A DNA stretch of 58,021 bases, from contig JADJWJ010000019.1 of the NCBI GenBank assembly GCA_016716425.1, positions 1 to 58,021 of the forward strand. Direction: 5' to 3'. This document shows positions 38,434-45,139 of this stretch, piece by piece (within the stretch, counting starts at the first letter, position 1; each line of letters starts with the position of its first letter). The notes below the pieces were generated by a model. The model did no database searches and had not been told where the DNA came from. It saw nothing but the letters and a program-made list of their open reading frames with translations. The position numbers and the translations under genes are program-made. Origin of the DNA: Betaproteobacteria bacterium (GTDB lineage Bacteria > Pseudomonadota > Gammaproteobacteria > Burkholderiales > Casimicrobiaceae).

Positions 38434-39103
38434 GCTCGCGCGCCGGCCGCTGCCGGTCGCCGCGGTCCTGTTCGACCTCGACGGCACGCTCGCCGATTCC
38501 GCCGGCGATCTGGCGCTCGCGCTCAACCGCGTTCGCGCCGACGTCGGCCTGCCGCCGGTGCCGGCTGCGCCGCTGCGCGCGTACGCGTCGTCGGGCGCAC
38601 GCGGGCTCCTCGAGGCCGGCATGGGCGTCACGCCCGCGCACGCCGACTACGACGCGCTGCGGCGCGCGTTCCTCGCGCACTACGAACGCTGCCTCGCCGA
38701 GACGACGCGGCTGTACGACGGCGTGGCGGAGCTGCTCGACGCGATCGAGGCGCGCGGCCTCGCGTGGGGCATCGTCACCAACAAGCACGCGCGGTTCACC
38801 GGTCCGGTCGTGGCCGCGCTCGCGCTCGCGCCGCGTGCCAGGGTGGTCGTGTCGGGCGACACCACGCCGAACCCGAAGCCGCACCCGGCGCCGCTGCTGC
38901 ACGCGGCCGATGTTCTCTCCGTCGCGCCGGACAAGTGCGTTTACGTCGGCGACGACCTGCGCGACGTCGAGGCCGGCCGTGCCGCCGGCATGGCGACGAT
39001 CGTCGCCGGTTACGGCTACCTGGGCACGTCGGGCGACCCGCTGCACTGGCCCGCCACCGGCTGGATCACCCGCCCGCTCGACCTCCTCGACTGGTTGCCC
39101 TAG
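38423..39103 (+). CDS. gph: HAD phosphatase: phosphoglycolate or MurNAc-6-P phosphatase
   Basis: A 226-residue HAD-family hydrolase with motif I VLFDLDGTLADSAGDLALAL (11-30), motif II IVTNKHARF, the motif III Lys in NPKPHPAPLLHAA and motif IV YVGDDLRDVEAGRAAGM. It is usually annotated Gph. In Pseudomonas the gene in this place after ubiG is MupP, the MurNAc-6-phosphate phosphatase of wall recycling. I cannot separate these two roles from sequence alone. Confidence 0.85.
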   Translation: MPAELARRPLPVAAVLFDLDGTLADSAGDLALALNRVRADVGLPPVPAAPLRAYASSGARGLLEAGMGVTPAHADYDALRRAFLAHYERCLAETTRLYDGVAELLDAIEARGLAWGIVTNKHARFTGPVVAALALAPRARVVVSGDTTPNPKPHPAPLLHAADVLSVAPDKCVYVGDDLRDVEAGRAAGMATIVAGYGYLGTSGDPLHWPATGWITRPLDLLDWLP

Positions 39104-39165
39104 GCCACGTCCGCAAGTCGTTCGCCGCGGGCGAAACCGCACGGCCAACGAATTGCAGACGTGGC
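39104..39165. terminator. Palindromic bidirectional terminator-like element
   Basis: GCCACGTCCGCAAGTCGTT at the left is matched by the complement of the right arm (GCCACGTCTGCAATTCGTT), with two mismatches. An inner hairpin TTCGCC-GCG-GGCGAA lies inside. The element exactly fills the space between the stop codons of the converging gph and gspC-like genes. It lacks a clear T-run, so its terminator function is likely but not proven. Confidence 0.6.
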
Positions 39166-39995
39166 TACCCCGGGCAAGTTCCGGCGTTGAACAGCAGCCA
39201 CTCTCGCGGGACGCCGTTGCGGCTGCCGCGGATGCGCACGGCCTGCTCGGCGGCGAGCGGGCGCAGCACCGCGCCGACGACGTCTTCCGGCGCGCCGAGC
39301 GCGACGCCGTTGGCCTGCTCGAGGCGGTCGCCCTTCTTCATCGCGAGCATGGCGACGAACCCGCTCTCGTCGCGCACGGCGAGCCCGCCGCGATCCGGCG
39401 CCACGAGCGCAGTCCAGCCTTCGGGCCTGGCGATGATGCCCTGGAACAACTCGGCGTTGAGCCGCAGCACGGTGCCGCTGAATCCCGCCGGAATGGCGCA
39501 CGCGGACGAGCGCGGGACCCGCGCGCCTGGCGGCGCTGGCGGCGATGGCTTGGCTGGCGGCGGCGCACGCAGCGCGATCCGGCGCTCGCCGCCGGCGTCG
39601 CGCACGGTGATCCCGTCCGGCCGCACCTCGACCAGGCTGGCGCCTTGCGCGATGTCGCCGCCGGCGGCCACGAGCTTTGGGCCCGACGCCAACCGGAACA
39701 GCGCGTAGCCGCGCCCGTCGCGCTCGGCGAACACGCCGAGCAGCCGCGTGTCGCCGGTGGCGAGGGCGCCGTCTTCCTTCGCCGGTGCGGCAGGCGGCAC
39801 CGCGACAGCACCCACGCCTGCAAGCAGGCCGGACGCGAGAATCGCCGCCGCCGGATCGGCCGGCGTCGCGGGCACGACGTGCACCGGCGCGGGACCGAAG
39901 GCCCGCCAGCCCCACCACGCGATCGCCGCCGCCAGCAGCGCCATCGCGGCCACGACGGCGAGGACCGCGAACGCGCGCGACAGCCGGCCGTTCAT
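39165..39995 (-). CDS. gspC: Orphan type II secretion GspC-like protein
   Basis: The protein has 276 residues from the ATG at 39995; a GTG at 40007 is the alternative. One N-terminal membrane helix (AFAVLAVVAAMALLAAAIAWW) is followed by a Pro/Ala stretch. A GspC homology region lies at about 85-145 (LLGVFAERDGRGYALFRLAS, GASLVEVRPDGITVRDAGG). After a second Pro-rich linker the C-terminal part (KGDRLEQANGVALGAPED, GSRNGVPREWLLF) is like the last half of a PDZ domain. GspC links the inner-membrane platform to the secretin. No other gsp genes are nearby; in many betaproteobacteria gspC stands alone. Confidence 0.75.
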   Translation of the reverse strand: MNGRLSRAFAVLAVVAAMALLAAAIAWWGWRAFGPAPVHVVPATPADPAAAILASGLLAGVGAVAVPPAAPAKEDGALATGDTRLLGVFAERDGRGYALFRLASGPKLVAAGGDIAQGASLVEVRPDGITVRDAGGERRIALRAPPPAKPSPPAPPGARVPRSSACAIPAGFSGTVLRLNAELFQGIIARPEGWTALVAPDRGGLAVRDESGFVAMLAMKKGDRLEQANGVALGAPEDVVGAVLRPLAAEQAVRIRGSRNGVPREWLLFNAGTCPG

Positions 39996-40032
39996 CGCCG
40001 CGCGCACGCCCGTCGGGCAGTCGACGCGCCGC

Positions 40033-40038
40033 TATAAT
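40033..40038 (+). promoter_or_regulatory. -10 box before dapC
   Basis: A perfect TATAAT lies 28 bases before the dapC GTG, in the context CGCTATAATCG. No convincing -35 is visible at 16-18 bases. The same 11-mer occurs before dapD. Confidence 0.55.
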
Positions 40039-40066
40039 CGATCGTCCTCCGCATGGATCCCTTCGC

Positions 40067-41290
40067 GTGAATCCCCGGCTCGCCCTGCTGCAACCGTACC
40101 CGTTCGAGAAGCTGCGCGCGCTGTTCGCGCAGGTGACGCCGGATCCCGTGAAGCGTCCGATCAGCCTGTCGATCGGCGAGCCGCGGCATCCGACCCCGCG
40201 CCTGATCGTCGACGCGCTGCGCGCGGCCGAAGCCTCGCTCGCGAATTATCCCACGACGATCGGCGCGCCCGCACTGCGCGAGGCGATCGCCGGCTGGCTC
40301 GCGCGGCGGCACGGGCTGCCGGCGCTCGACCCCGCAACGCAGGTGCTGCCGGTGCTCGGCAGCCGCGAGGCGCTGTTCGCGTTCGGCCAGACCGTGATCG
40401 ACGGCAGCCGGATGGGCGCCACCGTCGTGGTGCCCAATCCGTTCTATCAGATCTACGAGGGTGCGGCGCTGCTGGCCGGCGCGCGGATCCACTGCGTGAA
40501 TGCCGACCCCGCGGCTGGCTTCGCGCACGACTGGCGCGCGGTGCCCGCCGACGTGTGGGCGCGCACGCAGCTCCTGTACGTCTGCACGCCGGACAATCCG
40601 ACCGGCCGCGTGCTCGACCTCGACGACTGGCGCACGCTCTTCGCGCTGTCCGACCGCCACGGCTTCGCCATCGCATCCGACGAGTGCTATTCCGAGATCT
40701 ACTTCGACGAGGCGCGGCCGCCGCTGTCGGGCCTCGCCGCCGCGCACGCGCTCGGCCGCGACGGGTTCCCGCGGCTCGTCGTGTTCGGCAGCCTGTCCAA
40801 GCGGTCGAACGCGCCGGGGCTGCGCTCCGGCTACGTCGCGGGCGACGCGGCGCTTATCCGTGCGTTCCTGCTCTACCGCACCTATCACGGCAGCGCGATG
40901 TCGGGCACCGTCGCCGCGGCCAGCATCGCGGCGTGGAACGACGAGACGCACGTGCGCGCGAACCGGGCCGAGTACGCGGCGAAGTTCGCGCGGCTGCAGC
41001 CGCAGGTCGCGGCCGTGCTGCCGTGCACGATGCCCGAGGCGGCGTTCTACCTGTGGGCCCGCACGCCGATCGACGACGACCTGTTCGCGCAGCGGCTCTA
41101 CGCCGAGGAGAACGTGGCCGTCCTGCCCGGCAGCTACGTCGCCCGCGACGCGCACGGAGGCAACCCGGGGTACCGGCGGGTCCGGCTCGCGCTGGTCGCG
41201 AGCCAGGACGAGTGCGCGGAGGCCGTCGGCCGCATCGCGGCGTTCGCCCGGCGCCTGGCGCCGGCCTCCGCCACGGCCGGCGCCGGCTGA
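40067..41290 (+). CDS. dapC: Succinyldiaminopimelate transaminase
   Basis: DapC converts N-succinyl-2-amino-6-oxopimelate to N-succinyl-diaminopimelate in lysine and wall synthesis. The 407 residues from a GTG at 40067 start VNPRLALLQPYPFEKLRALF, as is typical of the family. PLP-fold motifs are SIGEPRHPTP near 33, VPNPFYQIYEGAA near 121, TPDNPTGRVLD near 174, and SKRSNAPGLRSGYVAGD near 245 with the cofactor Lys. dapD, its usual neighbour, follows only after an inserted two-component pair. Confidence 0.93.
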   Translation: MNPRLALLQPYPFEKLRALFAQVTPDPVKRPISLSIGEPRHPTPRLIVDALRAAEASLANYPTTIGAPALREAIAGWLARRHGLPALDPATQVLPVLGSREALFAFGQTVIDGSRMGATVVVPNPFYQIYEGAALLAGARIHCVNADPAAGFAHDWRAVPADVWARTQLLYVCTPDNPTGRVLDLDDWRTLFALSDRHGFAIASDECYSEIYFDEARPPLSGLAAAHALGRDGFPRLVVFGSLSKRSNAPGLRSGYVAGDAALIRAFLLYRTYHGSAMSGTVAAASIAAWNDETHVRANRAEYAAKFARLQPQVAAVLPCTMPEAAFYLWARTPIDDDLFAQRLYAEENVAVLPGSYVARDAHGGNPGYRRVRLALVASQDECAEAVGRIAAFARRLAPASATAGAG

Positions 41291-41353
41291 CGGCGTCCTG
41301 TCGCCGCGGGGGACGCCCGGTCGCCGGCGCCTGCCCGCGCGGGCGCGTCCGCA

Positions 41354-41359
41354 TAGAAT
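41354..41359 (+). promoter_or_regulatory. -10-like box giving a near-leaderless kinase mRNA
   Basis: TAGAAT ends eight bases before the ATG of the sensor kinase at 41368. If it is used, the transcript would start at or next to the start codon. No strong ribosome binding site is present, which is at least compatible. Confidence 0.3.
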
Positions 41360-41367
41360 GGGCGGGG

Positions 41368-42504
41368 ATGGCCGCCCTCCCCGCACCCGCCGCCTCGACC
41401 TCGCTCGCCGCGACGCTCGCGCGCGGGTTCCGCTTTTCGTGGCCGACCGTCCTGCTGCTGGCGGCCATCAACACCGGCATCGCGGCGCTGCTGTGGGTCG
41501 AGGACACGCGGCCCTTCTGGCAGCCGCTCGTCACCGTCCAGCTGTACGGGTTCTCGATCGCGTACTGCGTCAACGCGGCGTCGCCGTGGGACAAGTCGCG
41601 GCCTGTCCTGCGCCTGACCGCCGCCGTCGCAGCCGGCGCGCTGGTCGGCGTGACGCTGACGATCCTCGTCAAGGGCTACTCGTGGGAGCACGTGACGACG
41701 CGCGCAGGCATCTTCGGCTGGAACGTCCTGACCGCGTTCGGGAACGGCCTGCTGATCAGCCTGTTCTTCTATATCAAGCACCGGGAGATGCGCGCCACGG
41801 CCGCGCTGCACCGGGCCGAGGCCGAGCGCCACCTGCTGGCGAAGCAGGCGATCGAGGCGGAGCTGAAGCTGATGCAGGCGCAGCTCGAGCCGCACTTCCT
41901 GTTCAACACGCTGGCCTCGGTGCAGTACCTGACGGAGACCGACCCGCGCGCGGCGAACCGGCTGCTCGGGCACCTGATCGACTACCTGCGCGCCGCGCTG
42001 CCGCAACTGCGCGCGAGCTCGACCACGCTGGGCAAGGAAGTCGGCTTGGCCGAGGCCTACCTCAACATCCTGCGCATGCGAATGGGGTCGCGCCTCGCGT
42101 TCGCGATCGACGTGCCCGCCGACCTGGCCGCGCACCCGTTTCCGCCGAACCTCCTCATCAGCCTGGTCGAGAACGCGATCAAGCACGGCATCGAACCGGC
42201 GGCCGACGGCGGCACGGTGTCCGTGCGGGCCCGCCGCGAAGGCGCCGTGCTGGTGATCGACGTGCAGGACACCGGCAGGGGACCGGCCGGCGCCGCGCGC
42301 GGCGGATTGGGTGTGGGCCTGGCCAACGTCCGCGAGCGGCTGGCCGCGCTGTACGGCCCGCGGGCGCAATTCCAGCTCGCCGGCACGCTGCCGGCGGGCA
42401 CCTGCGCGACGCTGTCGATACCCGTCGCCGCCGGGTTCCGGACGAGCGATGCGCCGGCGCCGGACGTGCCGCCGCCGGTGTCCGCTCGCGTGCTGCCGCG
42501 CTAG
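41368..42504 (+). CDS. LytS/AlgZ-type sensor histidine kinase
   Basis: A 378-residue inner-membrane sensor. About four membrane helices occupy residues 20-140, with only short loops and no recognisable periplasmic sensor domain. After a coiled coil (ALHRAEAERHLLAKQAIEAE) comes the His_kinase domain with the phospho-His in LEPHFLFNTLASVQ. The ATPase domain has NLLISLVENAIKHG and GVGLANVRERLAALYG. This architecture belongs to the LytS-AlgZ class, which pairs with LytTR regulators like the next gene, 14 bases downstream. The signal it senses is not evident. Confidence 0.9.
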   Translation: MAALPAPAASTSLAATLARGFRFSWPTVLLLAAINTGIAALLWVEDTRPFWQPLVTVQLYGFSIAYCVNAASPWDKSRPVLRLTAAVAAGALVGVTLTILVKGYSWEHVTTRAGIFGWNVLTAFGNGLLISLFFYIKHREMRATAALHRAEAERHLLAKQAIEAELKLMQAQLEPHFLFNTLASVQYLTETDPRAANRLLGHLIDYLRAALPQLRASSTTLGKEVGLAEAYLNILRMRMGSRLAFAIDVPADLAAHPFPPNLLISLVENAIKHGIEPAADGGTVSVRARREGAVLVIDVQDTGRGPAGAARGGLGVGLANVRERLAALYGPRAQFQLAGTLPAGTCATLSIPVAAGFRTSDAPAPDVPPPVSARVLPR

Positions 42505-42518
42505 CCGCACGCGTGCGC

Positions 42519-43256
42519 ATGCCGACCGCCGTCATCGCCGAAGACGAGCCGCTGCTGCGCGCGCAGTTGAAGGCGCGCCTCGCCGAAGCGTGGCCGGAGC
42601 TCGCGATCGTCGCCGAGGCAGGCAACGGCGAGGAGGCGCAGCACCTGCTCGACGCACACCGGCCCGACGTCGTGTTCCTCGACATCCGGATGCCCGTGAA
42701 GTCGGGCATCGACGTCGCGCGCGCGTTGTCCGGGCGCTGCCACGTCGTGTTCGTGACCGCCTACGACGAGTACGCGGTGACGGCGTTCGAGGAAGGGGCG
42801 GCCGACTACGTGCTGAAGCCGGTCACGGCCGAACGGCTGGCGAAGGTCGTCGCGCGCCTGAAGCCGCGCCTTGCCGCGCCGCCGCTGCCGATCGCCGAGC
42901 TGCTCGCGCGGCTTGCCGAGCGCGACGGTGGCTCGCTGCGCTGGATCCGCGCGTCGCTCGGGGCGGCCATGCAGCTGATCGCCACGGAAGAGGTGCTGTA
43001 CTTCCAGGCCGAGGACAAGTACACGAAGGTCGTCACCGCCGACGCCGAGGCGCTGATCCGGAAGCCGATCAAGGAGCTCTACGACGAACTCGACGCCGAG
43101 GCCTTCTGGCAGATCCACCGCGGCACGATCGTCAACCTGCGTGCGATCCTGCGCGTCGAGCGCGACTGGCGCGACCAGCCCGTGATCGTGCTCCGGCAGC
43201 GACCCGAGAAGCTCACCGTCTCGCGCACCTTCGCCTCGCGCTTCAAGGCGATGTGA
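42519..43256 (+). CDS. LytTR-family response regulator
   Basis: The protein has 245 residues. The receiver domain (1-115) contains the acidic pocket AEDEP, the phospho-acceptor Asp in VVFLDIRMPVKSG, the Thr of FVTAYDEYAV and the Lys of YVLKPV. The LytTR DNA-binding domain (about 140-245) shows EVLYFQAEDKYTKVVT and FWQIHRGTIVNLRAI. It is the partner of the preceding kinase. GTG at 42513 is a possible alternative start. Its targets are unknown; the two genes split the normally close dapC and dapD. Confidence 0.92.
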   Translation: MPTAVIAEDEPLLRAQLKARLAEAWPELAIVAEAGNGEEAQHLLDAHRPDVVFLDIRMPVKSGIDVARALSGRCHVVFVTAYDEYAVTAFEEGAADYVLKPVTAERLAKVVARLKPRLAAPPLPIAELLARLAERDGGSLRWIRASLGAAMQLIATEEVLYFQAEDKYTKVVTADAEALIRKPIKELYDELDAEAFWQIHRGTIVNLRAILRVERDWRDQPVIVLRQRPEKLTVSRTFASRFKAM

Positions 43257-43262
43257 CGTCCT

Positions 43263-43438
43263 CCCCTCACCCCGGCCCTCTCCCCGCGTTGCGGGGAGAG
43301 GGAGTGTCCACGCGCGCTGTCCGCGCGGAAACGCAGCCGGCTCGGAGTCGCGTGCAACCGGCAGCATGGGTATGCGCAACCGGCAGCGCAGGTACGCCCC
43401 CTCTCCCCGCAACGCGGGGAGAGGGTTGGGGTGAGGGG
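43263..43438. repeat. 176-bp inverted repeat element of CCCTCTCCCC type
   Basis: The left end CCCCTCACCCCGGCCCTCTC with CCCGCGTTGCGGGGAGAGGG is mirrored on the right by CCCTCTCCCCGCAACGCGGG leading into GAGAGGGTTGGGGTGAGGGG. Between them GCAACCGGCAGC occurs twice, directly repeated. The element fills the gap between the response regulator and dapD. This palindrome type is one I recall from many bacterial genomes as a dispersed intergenic repeat. Confidence 0.85.
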
Positions 43439-43453
43439 CGACCACGCGCGCGC

Positions 43454-43459
43454 TATAAT
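43454..43459 (+). promoter_or_regulatory. -10 box before dapD
   Basis: TATAAT lies 22 bases before the dapD ATG, in the same 11-mer CGCTATAATCG that precedes dapC. No good -35 is visible; that region is occupied by the end of the repeat element. Confidence 0.55.
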
Positions 43460-43481
43460 CGGCGCTTTTTCGAGCGATTCC

Positions 43482-44312
43482 ATGACCCAACTCGCCACCG
43501 TCATCGACGTCGCGTGGGAACGCCGCGCCGAGCTGTCGCCGGCCGCGGCTCCCGCGGAAGTCCAGGACGCCGTCGCGCACGTGATCGCCGAGCTCGATGC
43601 CGGCCGCATCCGCGTCGCGGAAAAGCAGCACGGCGCATGGGTGACGCACCAGTGGATCAAGAAGGCGGTGCTGCTGAGCTTCCGGCTCGCCGACAACGTG
43701 GCGATGGGCCCGCCGCCGGAGCGCGCGCCGTTCCGCTTCTACGACAAGGTGCCGACCAAGTTCGCGCGCTTCACGGACGCCGACTTCGCCGCCGCGGGCG
43801 CGCGCATCGTGCCGCCGGCGGTCGCGCGGCGCGGCGCGTTCATCGCGCGCAACGTCGTGCTGATGCCGTCGTACGTCAACATCGGCGCCTACGTCGACGA
43901 GGGCACGATGGTCGACACGTGGGCGACGGTCGGCTCGTGCGCGCAGATCGGCAAGAACGTGCACCTGTCCGGCGGGGTGGGCATCGGCGGCGTGCTGGAG
44001 CCGCTGCAGGCGAACCCGACCATCATCGAGGACAACTGCTTCATCGGCGCGCGCTCCGAGGTGGTCGAGGGCGTGATCGTCGAGGAGAACTCGGTGCTGG
44101 GCATGGGCGTGTTCATCGGCCAGAGCACGAAGATCTACGACCGCGCGACCGGCGAGGTGAGCTACGGCCGAGTCCCGGCCGGCTCCGTCGTGGTCGCCGG
44201 CAGCCTGCCGTCGGGGGACCAGGGCTGCCACCTGTACTGCGCGGTCATCGTCAAGCAGGTCGACGCGAAGACCCGCGCGAAGACGAGCATCAACGAGCTG
44301 CTGCGCGCCTGA
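43482..44312 (+). CDS. dapD: Tetrahydrodipicolinate N-succinyltransferase
   Basis: DapD transfers succinyl from succinyl-CoA to tetrahydrodipicolinate in the diaminopimelate pathway. The 276 residues match the usual length. An N-terminal helical part (WVTHQWIKKAVLLSFRL) is followed by the left-handed beta helix with hexapeptide repeats (NVVLMPSYVNIGAYVDEGTM, IGGVLEPLQANPTIIEDNCF). The ATG at 43482 is preferred to the upstream frame extension to 43431, which only reads through the repeat and promoter region. map begins two bases after the stop. Confidence 0.96.
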   Translation: MTQLATVIDVAWERRAELSPAAAPAEVQDAVAHVIAELDAGRIRVAEKQHGAWVTHQWIKKAVLLSFRLADNVAMGPPPERAPFRFYDKVPTKFARFTDADFAAAGARIVPPAVARRGAFIARNVVLMPSYVNIGAYVDEGTMVDTWATVGSCAQIGKNVHLSGGVGIGGVLEPLQANPTIIEDNCFIGARSEVVEGVIVEENSVLGMGVFIGQSTKIYDRATGEVSYGRVPAGSVVVAGSLPSGDQGCHLYCAVIVKQVDAKTRAKTSINELLRA

Positions 44313-44314
44313 CG

Positions 44315-45124
44315 GTGACGAGCGTGTCGGTCAACCTCAAGTCGCCGGAGGACATCGAGGGCATGCGCGTGGCCGGGCGGCTCGCCTCGGAGCTGCTCGA
44401 CTACCTGACGCCGTTCGTCAAGCCCGGGGTGACGACCGGCGAGATCAACGACCTCGCGCACGCGTACATGCTCGACGTGCAGCGGACCGTGCCCGCGACG
44501 CTTCACTACGCGCCGCCCGGGCACTCGCCCTACCCGGCGTCGCTGTGCACGTCGGTCAACCACGTCGTGTGCCACGGCATTCCCGGCGACAAGAAGCTGA
44601 AGGAAGGCGACATCGTCAACATCGACGTGACGGTGATCAAGGACGGCTACCACGGCGACACCAGCCGGATGTTCCAGATCGGCCGCCCGTCGATCCAGGC
44701 GAAGCGCCTGTCGGAGGTCACGTACGAGGCGATGTGGCGCGGCATCATGACGGTGCGGCCCGGCGCGCACCTGGGCGACATCGGCGCCACCATCCAGCGC
44801 TTCGCCGAGTCGCACGGGTACTCGATCGTGCGCGAGTTCTGCGGCCACGGCATCGGCCGCCAGTTCCACGAGGAGCCGCAGGTGCTGCACTACGGGCGCC
44901 CCGGCACCGGCCTCAAGCTGCAGCCGGGCATGATCTTCACCGTGGAACCCATGGTCAACGCGGGCCGCCCCGGCATCCGCTGCCTCGCCGACGGCTGGAC
45001 GATCGTCACCGCCGACCACTCGCTGTCGGCGCAATGGGAGCACACGGTGCTCGTCACCGACGAGGGCTTCGAGGTGCTGACCGTCTCGGCCGGCGCGCCG
45101 CCGCCGCCGGCCATCGCCGCCTGA
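44315..45124 (+). CDS. map: Methionine aminopeptidase, type I
   Basis: Map removes the initiator Met. The protein has 269 residues from a GTG at 44315 (a GTG at 44324 is also possible). The metal ligands are in INIDVTVIKDGYHGDTSRMF-like sequence near residue 105 (two Asp), CGHGIGRQFHEEP near 177 (His), TVEPMVNAG near 210 and WEHTVLVT near 241 (two Glu). The start-site motif SVNHVVCHGIPG is intact. It follows dapD and precedes glnD by 15 bases, a common proteobacterial map-glnD order. Confidence 0.95.
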   Translation: MTSVSVNLKSPEDIEGMRVAGRLASELLDYLTPFVKPGVTTGEINDLAHAYMLDVQRTVPATLHYAPPGHSPYPASLCTSVNHVVCHGIPGDKKLKEGDIVNIDVTVIKDGYHGDTSRMFQIGRPSIQAKRLSEVTYEAMWRGIMTVRPGAHLGDIGATIQRFAESHGYSIVREFCGHGIGRQFHEEPQVLHYGRPGTGLKLQPGMIFTVEPMVNAGRPGIRCLADGWTIVTADHSLSAQWEHTVLVTDEGFEVLTVSAGAPPPPAIAA

Positions 45125-45139
45125 CGGGCGCGGCCGCGG

